64,000 bases of DNA, taken from NCBI GenBank assembly GCA_905221095.1, contig CAJNBV010000001.1:1-64000 (forward strand). Reading direction: 5' to 3'. Made by a program: the position numbers and the translations under genes. The first letter of the stretch is position 1. Every line of letters begins with the position of its first letter. Source of the DNA: a bacterium. GTDB taxonomy: Bacteria > Bacillota > Bacilli > Lactobacillales > Streptococcaceae. Below, piece by piece: positions 31,215 to 42,934 of the stretch. Below the pieces are notes generated by a model. That model searched no databases. It had not been told where the DNA came from and worked only from the letters and a program-made list of their open reading frames with translations.

Positions 31215-33173
31215 TTATTTCACATGATTTTCTGCTTCTTTTTGAGCTTTTTCGACCGCTTTTTTGCTTTCTTGCTCCCATTTGATCTTCGCTTCTTCAA
31301 ACTGTTTGGTTGTCACAGTATCTTTTTGCAGTTTCATGTACTTATAGTTATTGCCATCACCCTTGATGCCGACCAATGAATAACCTCTTGTAAATGGCGT
31401 TACTTTGGTGACAGATGCTGTTCCACCACTTGACATAGCTGACATAATCAGAGAATTGTCAATCATCCAAGCCTGTGCTTCAGCGTATTTTTCATAGCGT
31501 TTGGCTACATCTTTATTTTCGCTATCCGCATCTTTGAGCATCTTGGTGTAGGTATCAAGCCCCAAGCTAGCAATTTTAGCTTTATCTTCCTGAGCATCTA
31601 GACCAAAAATCTTGAGATAGAATCCATCCTCAGCATTGAAAGGATTGAGATAGGTTGACGGATCTTGGTAGTCACCTACCCAACCATCAAAGTTCAAATC
31701 GTAGTCTCGATCAGCTGGAGTCGGCGCCAAGAAGGCTACGTTATTAAAATCATCTGTTGACAGTTGCTGAACATCAATGACAATGTTATCAGCACCTAAA
31801 ACTGACTCAAGGGTCTGCTTAACAGAGTTCATACCTGTCACAGCATTTTTACTTGTTTGATCAACAGCCACATCCAAGTGAATAGGGAAAGTCACACCTT
31901 GACTTGCCAATTCTTTTTTAGCTTCCGCAAATTTTGCTTGGGCTTTTTCTTTGTTAAAATAGGCATCCTGAGCATCTGCCAAGTTAATACCTGACCATTC
32001 TGTGCCATAGTTGACCAATTTAGAAGCGACTACTTCTCCAAAGGTCTTGTCTCCAACTTGAACAAATGTAGGAGGCACTATGGTGTTACGAAGGGTCTTG
32101 CTAGCCGCTTCTTCCCCATTTGACTGGGCAGAATAGGCTGTGCGGTCCAAGGCAAAGTTCACCGCTTGGCGGAAGTTCTTGTTCAAGACAGCTGTCTCAG
32201 TTGACTTCTTCTGCTCATCTGTCGTTTTCGATGTATGGTTATATGCCTTACGGTTAACATTAAAGTTGAAGTACCAAGAAGTCTTGTCCTGCAAGCTATA
32301 GACGATATTATCCTTATATTTTTCCTTGGTCTTGGCAAAGTTTGAACTATTTGGATAAACCCCAGCGATTGAATAGGCTCCACTTTCAAAGTTACGGATA
32401 GTCAATTCTTGGTCTGTGCCATCAAAATAAGCCAATTTCACGTGTTCAATCGATACTTTATCATGATCGTAGTAATGCGGATTTTTCACATACTCGATTG
32501 ATGATTTTGATGTGAAATCTTTTAACAAATAAGGTCCGCTGTAGAGAATACTATCTGGAGATAGAGTACCAAAATCTTTCCCTTTTGAGTTTAAAAACTC
32601 TTCATTCACCGGGAAAAGAATACTGTTGGTTGTTTTTGAGTTCCAGTAAGGTTCTGGGCGTGCCAAAGTATACTCAACAGTCTGATCGTCAATGGCCTTC
32701 ACCCCAACCTTAGAAAAGTCAGAATCCGCTCCTGTAATATAATCATTCAAGCCCTTGATTGAATTTTGAATCAGGTCAATGGCCTGTGATTTATTATCCA
32801 CTGCATACTTGATACCTGTCACAAAATCTTGTGCCTTGACTGGGGCGTATTCTTCACCATCAGCCGTGAACCATTTGGCATCTTTTCTCAATTTATAGGT
32901 ATAAGTCAGACCGTCGCTTGAAACAGACCAGTCTTCTGCCAAAGATGGAACTAGATTTCCGTGATTGTCATTTTCAAGCAAACCATCAACCAGGTTGGTA
33001 ATGATAGCTGTATTGTCAGCGTAGTAGTCTAATAAATAGTTAAATGTAGTTGGATTTCCACTAAAGGTTGATGAGTAAGTTTTTGTATCTGAACCCGATT
33101 GTCCGCAAGCAGCTAAAAGCAAAGCAGCCGCAAAGGTCAGGCCTGCACTAAGGACACGCTTTTTTGTATTCAT
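31215..33173 (-). CDS. aliD: AliB-like oligopeptide-binding lipoprotein (aliD / ORF2 type)
   Basis: 652 aa. Signal peptide with lipobox LAAC and Cys23, then an OppA-family peptide-binding fold related to the AliA protein next door (shared ENDxxGNLVPSLAEDWSVS and EEYAPVKAQDFVTG blocks). In non-encapsulated pneumococci two such genes, aliC and aliD, occupy the capsule site and bind specific peptides, affecting colonisation and competence. This one lies second from dexB, the usual aliD place. Assignment of C versus D rests on order only. Confidence 0.8.
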   Translation of the reverse strand: MNTKKRVLSAGLTFAAALLLAACGQSGSDTKTYSSTFSGNPTTFNYLLDYYADNTAIITNLVDGLLENDNHGNLVPSLAEDWSVSSDGLTYTYKLRKDAKWFTADGEEYAPVKAQDFVTGIKYAVDNKSQAIDLIQNSIKGLNDYITGADSDFSKVGVKAIDDQTVEYTLARPEPYWNSKTTNSILFPVNEEFLNSKGKDFGTLSPDSILYSGPYLLKDFTSKSSIEYVKNPHYYDHDKVSIEHVKLAYFDGTDQELTIRNFESGAYSIAGVYPNSSNFAKTKEKYKDNIVYSLQDKTSWYFNFNVNRKAYNHTSKTTDEQKKSTETAVLNKNFRQAVNFALDRTAYSAQSNGEEAASKTLRNTIVPPTFVQVGDKTFGEVVASKLVNYGTEWSGINLADAQDAYFNKEKAQAKFAEAKKELASQGVTFPIHLDVAVDQTSKNAVTGMNSVKQTLESVLGADNIVIDVQQLSTDDFNNVAFLAPTPADRDYDLNFDGWVGDYQDPSTYLNPFNAEDGFYLKIFGLDAQEDKAKIASLGLDTYTKMLKDADSENKDVAKRYEKYAEAQAWMIDNSLIMSAMSSGGTASVTKVTPFTRGYSLVGIKGDGNNYKYMKLQKDTVTTKQFEEAKIKWEQESKKAVEKAQKEAENHVK

Positions 33174-33185
33174 CTTCTTTCTCCT

Positions 33186-33208
33186 TTATGTTAGTTTTTA
33201 TAACATAA
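33186..33208. promoter_or_regulatory. Perfect palindrome in the aliD-like leader
   Basis: TTATGTTA, 7-nt spacer, TAACATAA: 8-bp perfect arms between the -10 and the ribosome site. Possible operator or mRNA hairpin. Confidence 0.45.
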
Positions 33209-33213
33209 GTTTA

Positions 33214-33242
33214 TTTTACCAAAATAGTGGAGATTTGTAAAG
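33214..33242 (-). promoter_or_regulatory. aliD-like gene promoter
   Basis: Minus strand: TTTACA, 17-bp spacer, extended -10 TGGTAAAAT, followed by the palindrome and AAGGAGAAAG. Coordinates are approximate by a base or two. Confidence 0.65.
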
Positions 33243-33284
33243 TTAATTGACTTTCTAGAATGAAAGTTTATAAACTTTCGTCAT

Positions 33285-33335
33285 AAAAAAACAAAGGATT
33301 TCTGTCTTTCATACAGTCCTCCCTTGTTTTTATAC
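33285..33335 (-). terminator. aliC-like gene terminator
   Basis: Imperfect long stem: AAACAAGG pairs with CCTTTGTTT and GGACTGT with GACAGA, ending in TTTTTTTATG on the minus strand. Confidence 0.6.
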
Positions 33336-33375
33336 GATTTGTTGACTAAGAAACATCTACAAAATAAGCCTAGCC

Positions 33376-35343
33376 TCATTTTATGTGTTTTTCTAAATCC
33401 TTTTGATACTGAGCATTAGATTCTAGTTTTTCCTTTTGCCACTTTTTAAGAGCCGCCTCATACTCTTTAGTTGTCACGATATCATTTTGAAGTTGCATAC
33501 CTTTAAAAATAAATGGATCTCCCTTAATACCGACCTGTGAATAAGCTTTGGTAAATGGAACAGTACGACTAACCATAGGAGAGCCACCTGAAGAAGCAAC
33601 TGGAATAAGAAGTGAACTATCAGTAACCCAAGCCTGTGCTTTGGCATACTTTTCGTATCGTTTATCAAGATTACTTGTCTCAGATGCAGCATCATCCAAG
33701 AGCTTCTTGTATTCATCCAAGCCAACTTTCGCCATGACTTCAGGATCCTTGCCCTTTGTTATACCTAGATGTTTCAAGGCAGAACCCTTCTTAGCATCTA
33801 AAATATTGAGATAGGTTGCTGGATCTTGATAATCTGGTCCCCAACCAGTTCCGTTCAAATCATAATCTTTTTGTGTTGGAACTTTAGCTTGAGAAGTAAT
33901 ACTTTCCTTCTCATTATCTGTCATTTGAAGAACATCTATAATTACATTCTCAGTTCCCAATGTTTCTTCAATCGATTGTTTTAATGAATTTGTCTGTTGA
34001 ACTGCAACTACATCTGTCTGTTCTACTGGTACATCCAAATGAATCGGGAAACTTACTCCCTTAGATTGCAATTCTGTTTTCGCTTTTTCAAATGTAGACT
34101 TGGCCTTTGTTGGATTGTAAATTGTATCTTTGCCATCTGTGAGAGTCACATCTTTCCATTGCTCTCCATATTTCAGCAGTTCATCCTGAGCCAGCTGTCC
34201 GAAGGTCTTCCCAGCTACTTGAACATAGTTATCTGGCACTAGACTATTACGAATAATCTTATCCGCACCTTCTTCACCATTTAATTGAGCTGTATAGGCG
34301 TGGCGATTAAATGCAAAATTAAGAGCCTGACGGAAGTTCTTATTGAGAAGAGCTTCTTTTGTTGATGTTTTTTGTGACTCATCTGTTTTAGCTGTTTTAT
34401 TATAGGATTGACGATTTACGTTAACGGTAAGATAATAACTTGTTGCTTCTTGTGGACTATAGACAATCTTATCACCGTATTCCTTTTTAGTTGATTCAAA
34501 GTTTGAGCTTGCTGGAAAGAGACGAGCAGTTGTATAGGCACCTTGTGTAAAGCTACGAATTAAGGATTCTTGGTCTGATCCATCATAGAATGTTAATTTT
34601 ACATTATCAATTTTGACATTTTCCTTATCCCAATAGTTAGGATTTTTTTCATATTCAATCACAGATTTAGAAATCAAGGACTTCAAAAAATATGGACCAT
34701 TGTAAAGAATACTTGATGGAGTTGGCGCTCCGTAATCCTTACCTGTTGCATTCAAAAATTCTTCATTAACTGGAAGCATCGTTGCAGTGGTTATTTTTGA
34801 ATTCCAAAAACTTTCCGGTTTATTAAGCGTATATTCTACTGTATAATCATCAAGAGCTTTCACACCTACAGTTGAGAAATCGTTTGTTTCACCACTAACA
34901 TATGCCTCCAATCCTTTGATAGATTTCTCAACCAAAGAAAGACCATCGGACTTCCCGTCTGCTGCATGTTTCAGACCTGTGACAAAATCCTGAGCCTTAA
35001 CTTCCGCATACTCTTCTCCTTCTGAAGTATACCACTTCACACCTTTACGAAGTTTGTAGGTATAAGTCAAGCCATCTTTAGAAACTGACCAATCCTCTGC
35101 TAGAGAAGGAATGAGATTCCCATATTTATCATTCTCTAAAAGACCGTCGACAACATTACCTATTACATCAGAAGTTGAACTTTTACTTGTAACGCTATAA
35201 TCCAAGGATGATGGATCAACAGCATAAACATAAGAAAATGTTTTGGGAGCGTCTGCATTCTTTTCACTTTTCCCACAAGCTGTTAAAAGAATGGCTGTAC
35301 TCAAGGTCACTCCTGCTCCTAAGAGCCACTTTTTCGATTGCAT
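33376..35343 (-). CDS. aliC: AliB-like oligopeptide-binding lipoprotein (aliC / ORF1 type)
   Basis: 655 aa. Lipobox LTAC with Cys23 after a 22-residue signal peptide, then a full OppA-type substrate-binding protein. It is closer to AliA than its neighbour is (ENDKYGNLIPSLAEDWSVSKDGLTYTYKL and NKPESFWNSK blocks). It lies first after dexB, the expected place of aliC (aliB-like ORF1). It has its own promoter with a CodY-like box, so it and the aliD-like gene are likely separate transcripts (203-bp gap with terminator and promoter). Confidence 0.8.
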   Translation of the reverse strand: MQSKKWLLGAGVTLSTAILLTACGKSEKNADAPKTFSYVYAVDPSSLDYSVTSKSSTSDVIGNVVDGLLENDKYGNLIPSLAEDWSVSKDGLTYTYKLRKGVKWYTSEGEEYAEVKAQDFVTGLKHAADGKSDGLSLVEKSIKGLEAYVSGETNDFSTVGVKALDDYTVEYTLNKPESFWNSKITTATMLPVNEEFLNATGKDYGAPTPSSILYNGPYFLKSLISKSVIEYEKNPNYWDKENVKIDNVKLTFYDGSDQESLIRSFTQGAYTTARLFPASSNFESTKKEYGDKIVYSPQEATSYYLTVNVNRQSYNKTAKTDESQKTSTKEALLNKNFRQALNFAFNRHAYTAQLNGEEGADKIIRNSLVPDNYVQVAGKTFGQLAQDELLKYGEQWKDVTLTDGKDTIYNPTKAKSTFEKAKTELQSKGVSFPIHLDVPVEQTDVVAVQQTNSLKQSIEETLGTENVIIDVLQMTDNEKESITSQAKVPTQKDYDLNGTGWGPDYQDPATYLNILDAKKGSALKHLGITKGKDPEVMAKVGLDEYKKLLDDAASETSNLDKRYEKYAKAQAWVTDSSLLIPVASSGGSPMVSRTVPFTKAYSQVGIKGDPFIFKGMQLQNDIVTTKEYEAALKKWQKEKLESNAQYQKDLEKHIK

Positions 35344-35375
35344 AAATAATCTCCTTCAAAATAGTATTTTCACTA

Positions 35376-35404
35376 TTATACCCTATTTTTTTACAAATGC
35401 AAGA
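35376..35404 (-). promoter_or_regulatory. aliC-like gene promoter
   Basis: Minus strand: TTGCAT, 16-bp spacer, TATAAT (plus-strand ATTATA near 35375-35380), followed by AAGGAG before the ATG. Coordinates approximate. Confidence 0.65.
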
Positions 35405-35415
35405 TCTTTTGACAG

Positions 35416-35430
35416 ATTTTTTAGAAAATT
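35416..35430 (-). promoter_or_regulatory. CodY-like box upstream of the aliC-like gene
   Basis: Minus strand AATTTTCTAAAAAAT matches AATTTTCWGAAAATT at 13 of 15 positions, just upstream of the -35. Confidence 0.5.
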
Positions 35431-35471
35431 CTAACAAATGTTTTTAAAAGAGTTTTTTACACAACTTTTAG

Positions 35472-35502
35472 CAAAAAACCTCAAGCTCTAAGGCTCAAGG
35501 TT
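35472..35502 (-). terminator. dexB terminator
   Basis: Minus strand: AACCTTGAGC pairs with GCTTGAGGTT, followed by TTTTTGC. Confidence 0.85.
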
Positions 35503-35510
35503 CTCACTTT

Positions 35511-37130
<1,620 letters not shown>

Positions 37131-37155
37131 TCATTATTTTAATAATCTACAGTCT

Positions 37156-37184
37156 ATGATAGCGCTTTTCGGAATTTTGTGCAA
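37156..37184 (-). promoter_or_regulatory. dexB promoter
   Basis: Minus strand: TTGCAC (37179-37184), 17-bp spacer, TATCAT (37156-37161). Confidence 0.65.
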
Positions 37185-37193
37185 GCGTTTGCC
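37180..37193. promoter_or_regulatory. CcpA cre-like site
   Basis: TGCAAGCGTTTGCC fits the cre pattern TGNAANCGNTNNCA except for the last base. It overlaps the dexB -35 and lies upstream of the DUF1846 gene on the other strand. Confidence 0.6.
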
Positions 37194-37248
37194 TAATCTT
37201 TTTGATTCCTTTTTTAACTCCATAGTTTCCTAACTTCCAATTTTTTAT

Positions 37249-37254
37249 TATAAT
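37249..37254 (+). promoter_or_regulatory. -10 of the DUF1846 gene
   Basis: TATAAT 19 nt before the ATG, with AGAGG in between; no clear -35. Confidence 0.5.
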
Positions 37255-37273
37255 AGAGGTCAGAGGTAAAAAA

Positions 37274-38758
37274 ATGAAAAAACAAGCTTTTAGTTCTGAA
37301 CAATATTTGAATCTACAGCGCGACCACATTTTGGAGCGCATTAATCAATTTGACGGCAAGCTCTACTTGGAGTTTGGTGGTAAAATGTTAGAAGATTTCC
37401 ACGCTGCTCGTGTCCTTCCTGGTTATGAGCCTGACAACAAAATCAAGCTCTTGCAAGAATTGAAAGAGCAGGTTGAGGTTGTGATTGCTATTAATGCTAG
37501 CAATATCGAGCATTCCAAAGCACGTGGTGACTTGGGCATTTCTTATGACCAAGAAGTTCTTCGCTTGATTGATAAATTCAATGAATTAGGGATTTTTGTT
37601 GGTTCCGTTGTCATCACACAGTACGCTGGCCAACCAGCTGCAGATGCCTTCCGCAACCAACTCGATAAAAACGGAATTGATTCTTATCTTCATTATCCAA
37701 TCAAAGGATATCCGACGGATATGGACCACATCATTTCTCCAGAAGGAATGGGGAAAAACGACTACATCAAAACTAGTCGCAACTTGATCGTCGTAACTGC
37801 TCCTGGACCTGGTTCTGGAAAATTGGCAACTTGTATGTCAAACATGTACCACGACCAAATCAATGGTATCAAATCTGGTTACGCTAAATTTGAAACCTTC
37901 CCAGTTTGGAATCTTCCTCTTCATCACCCGGTCAACTTGGCCTACGAGGCTGCAACCGCAGACCTTGATGATGTCAACATGATTGACCCCTTCCATCTCC
38001 AAACCTATGGAGAAACCACTGTCAACTACAACCGTGATATCGAAATTTTCCCAGTGCTCAAGCGCATGTTGGAACGTATCCTAGGTAAATCTCCATACGC
38101 TTCACCGACAGATATGGGTGTCAACATGGTTGGTTTCGCTATTACAGATGACGAGGCTGCTGTCGAAGCTTCTAAACAAGAAATCATCCGCCGTTACTAT
38201 CAGACCGTTCTTGACTTCAAGGCTGAAAAAGTTGGCGAAGCTGCTGTTAAGAAAATTGAGTTGCTCATGAACGACCTCGGCATCACACCTGCAGACCGTA
38301 AGGTTGCTGTTGTTGCGCGTCAAAAAGCAGAAGAAACTGGCGGACCAGCCCTAGCACTTGAATTGCCAACTGGGGAAATCGTGACTGGTAAGAACTCAGA
38401 ACTCTTTGGTCCTACAGCTGCCGCCTTGATCAACGCCATCAAGAAGTCAGCTGACATCGCTAAAGAAGTAAAACTAATCGAACCTGAACTTGTCAAACCG
38501 ATCCAAGGTCTTAAAATCGATCATCTCGGTAGCCGCAATCCACGCCTGCATTCAAATGAAATCCTAATTGCACTGGCTATTACAGCTACAGAAAATCCTG
38601 ATGCCGCTCGTGCTATGGAAGAGCTTGGCAACCTCAAAGGAAGCGAAGCCCACTCAACCATCATCTTGACTGATGAAGACAAGAATGTCCTTCGTAAACT
38701 GGGTATCAACGTAACCTTTGACCCTTACTACCAATACGACCGTTTGTATCGTAAGTAA
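37274..38758 (+). CDS. DUF1846 domain-containing protein
   Basis: 494 aa, full length for the DUF1846 family of cytoplasmic proteins found in Firmicutes. Recognisable blocks are [27 protein letters not shown] at the N-terminus and [22 protein letters not shown] near residue 180, a P-loop-like glycine segment. The family has solved structures but no established function that I know of; a nucleotide- or sugar-related activity is only suggested by the fold. It stands alone between dexB and luxS and shares the intergenic cre-like site. Confidence 0.88.
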   Translation: MKKQAFSSEQYLNLQRDHILERINQFDGKLYLEFGGKMLEDFHAARVLPGYEPDNKIKLLQELKEQVEVVIAINASNIEHSKARGDLGISYDQEVLRLIDKFNELGIFVGSVVITQYAGQPAADAFRNQLDKNGIDSYLHYPIKGYPTDMDHIISPEGMGKNDYIKTSRNLIVVTAPGPGSGKLATCMSNMYHDQINGIKSGYAKFETFPVWNLPLHHPVNLAYEAATADLDDVNMIDPFHLQTYGETTVNYNRDIEIFPVLKRMLERILGKSPYASPTDMGVNMVGFAITDDEAAVEASKQEIIRRYYQTVLDFKAEKVGEAAVKKIELLMNDLGITPADRKVAVVARQKAEETGGPALALELPTGEIVTGKNSELFGPTAAALINAIKKSADIAKEVKLIEPELVKPIQGLKIDHLGSRNPRLHSNEILIALAITATENPDAARAMEELGNLKGSEAHSTIILTDEDKNVLRKLGINVTFDPYYQYDRLYRK

Positions 38759-38765
38759 AGATTTG

Positions 38766-38796
38766 AACCTCTCCACTCTCGGAGAGGTTTTCTCTC
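38766..38796 (+). terminator. DUF1846 gene terminator
   Basis: AACCTCTCC/GGAGAGGTT stem with loop ACTCTC, followed by TTCTCTCT. Confidence 0.8.
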
Positions 38797-38819
38797 TGTC
38801 TCAAGAGTCGGCTTTATGG

Positions 38820-38825
38820 TATAAT
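38820..38825 (+). promoter_or_regulatory. luxS extended -10
   Basis: TGGTATAAT 27 nt before the luxS ATG, with GAAAGGA as ribosome site. The -35 is poor. Confidence 0.6.
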
Positions 38826-38852
38826 GAAAGAAGAAAACTGAAAGGATTTACC

Positions 38853-39335
38853 ATGTCAAAAGAAGTTATTGTTGAAAGTTTTGAACTTGACCACACCATT
38901 GTTAAAGCACCCTATGTTCGCTTGATTGGGGAAGAAACAGGGCCAAAGGGAGACATCATCTCCAATTATGATATTCGCTTGGTGCAACCAAACGAAGACG
39001 CTATCCCTACTGCTGGTCTTCACACTATCGAGCACCTCTTGGCAAAACTCATCCGCACCCGCATTGACGGCATGATTGACTGTTCACCATTTGGTTGCCG
39101 CACAGGTTTCCACATGATTATGTGGGGACGTCACACCAGTGCTGAAATCGCAGCTGTTATCAAGGATTCGCTCAAGGAAATCGCTGAAACTACTACTTGG
39201 GAAGACGTCCCTGGAACAACCATCGAATCTTGCGGTAACTACAAGGATCACAGCCTCTTTTCTGCTAAAGAATGGGCTAAACTCATCCTTGAACAAGGGA
39301 TTTCAGATGATGCATTTGAGCGTCATGTGATTTAA
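38853..39335 (+). CDS. luxS: S-ribosylhomocysteine lyase (autoinducer-2 synthesis)
   Basis: 160 aa from the ATG at 38853, chosen because [20 protein letters not shown] is the family N-terminus and GAAAGGA is well placed; the open frame extends upstream without support. Converts S-ribosylhomocysteine to homocysteine and DPD, the AI-2 precursor. Zn ligands His57 and His61 with Glu60 (HTIEH) and Cys127 in SCGNYKDHS are all present, and so is Cys84 (GCRTGFHM). It is convergent with clpL, as in pneumococcus. Confidence 0.97.
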   Translation: MSKEVIVESFELDHTIVKAPYVRLIGEETGPKGDIISNYDIRLVQPNEDAIPTAGLHTIEHLLAKLIRTRIDGMIDCSPFGCRTGFHMIMWGRHTSAEIAAVIKDSLKEIAETTTWEDVPGTTIESCGNYKDHSLFSAKEWAKLILEQGISDDAFERHVI

Positions 39336-39340
39336 ACACA

Positions 39341-39378
39341 AAAAAGGAACCAGTTTTTCAGCTGGTTCCTTCTTTTTA
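39341..39378. terminator. Bidirectional terminator between luxS and clpL
   Basis: AGGAACCAG/CTGGTTCCT stem with A-run before and T-run after, usable on both strands. Confidence 0.88.
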
Positions 39379-39394
39379 TCCTCAAAATTCTGTC

Positions 39395-41500
39395 TTAGGC
39401 TTTTTCACGAATGACCAAATTACCGTCTTCCATATCTGCTTCCAGATGTTTAGCATCTAGATGATCCAAGTGAAAGTCTGTTACCTTATCACGAATTTCT
39501 TGTTCAACCACGCGACGGAGAGGGCGAACACCCATAACTTCATCATAGCCTTCTTCTGTGATATAGTCTTTAGCCGCTTGACTGACTACCAAATCAATGT
39601 CTTTCTTAGCCAAGGTTTGGTTAACTTCAGCCAACATCAAGTCTACAATCTTAGAAAGGTCTTCCTTCGTCAAGTGTGAGAACTCGATAACTGCGTTGAA
39701 GCGGTTAAGGAATTCTGGGCGGAAGAATGGTTTCAAACGATCCATCAATTCTGGTTTATCCGCATCTTCTGTCAAGTTGGCTTCATAGCCAAATCCAGCA
39801 TTTGATGTTGCGATAATAACAGTGTTCTTGAAGTTCACTGTATTTCCTTGACCATCAGTCAAACGACCATCATCCAAGACTTGAAGGAGAAGAGTAATGA
39901 CTTGAGGATCAGCCTTTTCAATTTCATCCAAGAGGATGATAGAGTAAGGATTACGACGAACACGTTCTGTCAAGGTATTGCTATTGTCATCATATCCCAC
40001 ATAACCAGCTGTTGTACCGATTAGCTTAGATACGGCTGTGCGGTCACTATATTCAGACATATCCAAACGGATAATCGCGTCCTTGGTTCCAAACATATCG
40101 AGAGCCAATTGTTTAGCAAGTTCTGTCTTACCGACCCCAGTTGGTCCTACAAAGAGGAAGCTACCGATTGGGCGATTGCCTTCATCGAAACCAGCACGGT
40201 TACGACGGATTGCACGAGCTACAGCTTCAACTGCCTTATCTTGGCCGATCACCTTGTGCTCCAATCGATGAGCCATATCTTTCAAACGTTCGATGTCTGA
40301 TGCTCCCATTTGTGAAACCGGGATACCCGTCATTCGTTCTACAGATTCAGCCACATCGTTGACACTTGCAGTCACTTTCATATCTTCTGTGTGGTTTTCG
40401 ATTTTCTTTTCCAATTCTGCAATACGTGTTTTATAGTTTAGGGCTGCTTCAAAATCTTCCGCCTCAACTGCTTTTTCTTGCTTGTCTTTTTCCGCTTTAA
40501 TTTCACGTTCAACAGCATGAACATCTGTTACAGGATGTTGAGCTGCCAAGTGAGCTGCTGTTACATCAACAAGGTCAATAGCCTTATCTGGCAAGCTACG
40601 TTGAGGAATGTATTGAACAGAATAATCCACTGCTGCTTTCAAGACCTCGTCTGGCAAGATGACATTGTGGTGTTGTTGATAGAGATCACGAATTCCTTGA
40701 AGGATTTTAAAAGTATCTTCCGCTGAAGGAGCATTGACCTTGACTTCGTTGAAACGACGAGCAAGAGCAGCATTCTTCAAGATGGTGTTACGGTATTCGT
40801 CTTGAGTTGTTGCCCCAATCACTGTCAATTCACCACGAGAGAGAGCTGGTTTGAGAATATCCGCAAGACCTTTAGAACCACTATCTCCACCAGTGCTACC
40901 AGCACCAAGGATTTGGTGAATTTCATCAAAGAATAGGATAATATTCCCCGCTTCTTTCACTTCATTGACTAAGTTTTGGACATTTTCTTCAAAGCTACCA
41001 CGGTATTGAGTACCAGCCTCAAGACCTGAGATGTCAATGGAAATGATTTCCTTGTTCTTAATAGCAGCTGGGACATCTCCGTTCACAATAGCTTGCGCTA
41101 GACCTTCGACAACGGCTGTCTTACCAACACCTGCATCTCCGACCAAAACAGGATTATTCTTGGTACGGCGTGAAAGAATTTCAGATGTTTCTTGAATTTC
41201 TTTGTTTCGGCCGATAACAGGATCCAACTTGCCCTCGCGAGCCTCTGCAGTCAAGTTACGACCGAGTTTAGCAAGGACACCATCTTGTTTCATACCTGAA
41301 GCCTGTTGTTGCATTTGTCCATCAGTTTCTGCATTTCCTGGCAATTGACCAGTTGCACGATAGTGAGCAAATTCCTCAGGTGTCACTTCACGTCCATTAA
41401 TCAAGTAACGACGGTTTTCAGAACTGTATCCTCTCATACCACCCATTAATTGGTTAAATAAATCATCCATGTTGTTAAAATTATTAAAGTTGTTGTTCAT
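39395..41500 (-). CDS. clpL: ATP-dependent Clp protease ATP-binding subunit ClpL
   Basis: 701-aa HSP100 chaperone. The short Asn/Phe-rich N-terminus ([17 protein letters not shown]) replaces the double Clp-N repeat of ClpC, as in ClpL. The first AAA module has Walker [14 protein letters not shown] near residue 124, followed by a small middle coiled coil, and the second has [13 protein letters not shown] near 450. There is no ClpP-binding loop that I can recognise. It disaggregates and refolds proteins under heat and antibiotic stress. A CtsR operator in the leader fits stress induction. Confidence 0.95.
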   Translation of the reverse strand: MNNNFNNFNNMDDLFNQLMGGMRGYSSENRRYLINGREVTPEEFAHYRATGQLPGNAETDGQMQQQASGMKQDGVLAKLGRNLTAEAREGKLDPVIGRNKEIQETSEILSRRTKNNPVLVGDAGVGKTAVVEGLAQAIVNGDVPAAIKNKEIISIDISGLEAGTQYRGSFEENVQNLVNEVKEAGNIILFFDEIHQILGAGSTGGDSGSKGLADILKPALSRGELTVIGATTQDEYRNTILKNAALARRFNEVKVNAPSAEDTFKILQGIRDLYQQHHNVILPDEVLKAAVDYSVQYIPQRSLPDKAIDLVDVTAAHLAAQHPVTDVHAVEREIKAEKDKQEKAVEAEDFEAALNYKTRIAELEKKIENHTEDMKVTASVNDVAESVERMTGIPVSQMGASDIERLKDMAHRLEHKVIGQDKAVEAVARAIRRNRAGFDEGNRPIGSFLFVGPTGVGKTELAKQLALDMFGTKDAIIRLDMSEYSDRTAVSKLIGTTAGYVGYDDNSNTLTERVRRNPYSIILLDEIEKADPQVITLLLQVLDDGRLTDGQGNTVNFKNTVIIATSNAGFGYEANLTEDADKPELMDRLKPFFRPEFLNRFNAVIEFSHLTKEDLSKIVDLMLAEVNQTLAKKDIDLVVSQAAKDYITEEGYDEVMGVRPLRRVVEQEIRDKVTDFHLDHLDAKHLEADMEDGNLVIREKA

Positions 41501-41542
41501 ATTCTATACCTCTTTTTGTTTACTTAGTTACGATTACTGATA

Positions 41543-41558
41543 TTGACTATCTTTGACC
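41543..41558 (-). promoter_or_regulatory. CtsR operator upstream of clpL
   Basis: Minus strand GGTCAAAGATAGTCAA fits the CtsR heptad direct repeat (GGTCAAA-N3-GTCAA). CtsR represses clp genes in streptococci. Confidence 0.8.
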
Positions 41559-41582
41559 TTTGTTTTAAAAAATTTAGACTAG

Positions 41583-41672
41583 CTAAATGGCTACTCTAGG
41601 TACTATTTCTGGTTTTTCTTTTTCAAGCAGGAGTAGACTATCTTTACTTCTGAAGATTTCTAGATTAAACAT
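41583..41672 (-). CDS. Possible 29-aa leader peptide upstream of clpL
   Basis: A short frame starts at ATG 41672 with AAAGAGG 6-8 nt upstream and encodes MFNLEIFRSKDSLLLLEKEK and nine more residues. It ends 24 nt before the CtsR operator. I do not recognise it. Hydrophobic then charged, it has no signal or domain. It may be chance or may be a small gene of its own. Confidence 0.3.
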   Translation of the reverse strand: MFNLEIFRSKDSLLLLEKEKPEIVPRVAI

Positions 41673-41702
41673 AGACACACCTCTTTCTATTTTACTTTAA
41701 AT

Positions 41703-41817
41703 AATACTCTTCAAAAACCTCTTCAAACCACGTCAGCTCTATCTGCAGCCTCAAAATAGTATTTTTAACAAGCTGAGGCTAGCTTCCTAGTTTGCTCTTT
41801 GATTTTCATTGAGTATA
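41703..41817 (-). repeat. BOX element (short)
   Basis: 115 bp from AATACTCTTCAAAAACCTC to TTTTCATTGAGTATA, with AACCACGTCAGC near one end and TAGCTTCCTAGTTTGCTCTTTG at the other. No full boxB. Confidence 0.85.
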
Positions 41818-41921
41818 AGCGTTCGAGTAAGGCTTTCATTTACCTTACGTTCATAATATACCACATTAGTCAGAAAAGGTCAATGATTTTGACTTTAATT
41901 GACCAATATTTTTTAGAATGC

Positions 41922-41947
41922 AAAAACACCCTGAAACGTCAGGGTGC
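41922..41947 (-). terminator. rsmH-ftsL-pbpX-mraY operon terminator
   Basis: Minus strand: CACCCTGA, short loop, TCAGGGTG, then TTTTTG. It lies just after the mraY stop. Confidence 0.9.
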
Positions 41948-41952
41948 TATTC

Positions 41953-42933
41953 TTATATCAAATATAAAATTGCTAGGGTCAGGAGACTCGCTAGAAGCCC
42001 CACTCCCCAAAAGAAGAAGTCGACCTTCCACTCACTCCAAGGAGTTCCTTTACCGGACAATCCTCCAAGCTCAAAATGGTGATGCACAGGTGTCATGCGG
42101 AAAATACGTTTGCCACCAGTCATTTTGAAGTAACTGACTTGCATCATGACTGAAGTTGTTTCAAAGACATAAACAATTCCGATAATCAAGAGAGTCCATT
42201 CTTGATGGAGGGCCATAGAGATAGCTGCCAGCATTCCACCTAGGGCCAAACTTCCCACATCCCCCATAAAGACCTTAGCAGGCTTGTGGTTAAAGACGAA
42301 GAAACCAAGCAAGCCCCCAATCATGGCAAGAATCACCAGAAGAATATCCATCTGACCTTGCACATAGGCAATAACTCCATAAGCTGACAAGCTGATGACT
42401 ACAGAAATACTAGCTAGACCGTCAATACCGTCTGTCAAGTTGACTGCATTTGAAAAACCAACTAGCCAGAAAAGGGCGAAAAGAATATAGAAAATCCCTA
42501 GATGTACTTGGTAACCAAAGACTGAAAGCATATCGCCACCGCGCTCATAGAAAAGGTAGAAAATGACACCACCTAGAAGCTGAAGAGCCAATTTCTGTTT
42601 GGGATTAAGGCCCTCATTGATTTTACGGAAGACCTTGAGAAAGTCATCTAAAAATCCGACAAGTCCATAAAGGACCAAGATGAACAAAATCATTCCAACA
42701 TTATTGGTCAATTGTTTTGAAAAAAGGGCAACAAGGAAACTCACCACAACTGCAGCAATGAGGAAAACAAGTCCCCCCATAGTTGGCGTGCCAGCTTTTG
42801 CCTGATGCTGTTTGACATCCTCGTGCATCTGCTGACCTGTAATTTGCGCCTTTCTATAAAATTGGATAAAGGCCGGAATTCCTACCAAAGTTAGTAAAAA
42901 TGTCACAATTCCAGCACTGATGGAAATAAACAT
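41953..42933 (-). CDS. mraY: Phospho-N-acetylmuramoyl-pentapeptide transferase
   Basis: 326-aa membrane enzyme with about ten transmembrane segments. It transfers phospho-MurNAc-pentapeptide to undecaprenyl phosphate, giving lipid I. Signature residues: [11 protein letters not shown] near the N-terminus, [14 protein letters not shown] (Asp-Asp), [15 protein letters not shown], and the C-terminal [11 protein letters not shown]is motif. Last gene of the operon, 1 nt after pbpX. Confidence 0.97.
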   Translation of the reverse strand: MFISISAGIVTFLLTLVGIPAFIQFYRKAQITGQQMHEDVKQHQAKAGTPTMGGLVFLIAAVVVSFLVALFSKQLTNNVGMILFILVLYGLVGFLDDFLKVFRKINEGLNPKQKLALQLLGGVIFYLFYERGGDMLSVFGYQVHLGIFYILFALFWLVGFSNAVNLTDGIDGLASISVVISLSAYGVIAYVQGQMDILLVILAMIGGLLGFFVFNHKPAKVFMGDVGSLALGGMLAAISMALHQEWTLLIIGIVYVFETTSVMMQVSYFKMTGGKRIFRMTPVHHHFELGGLSGKGTPWSEWKVDFFFWGVGLLASLLTLAILYLI

Positions 42934-42934
42934 A

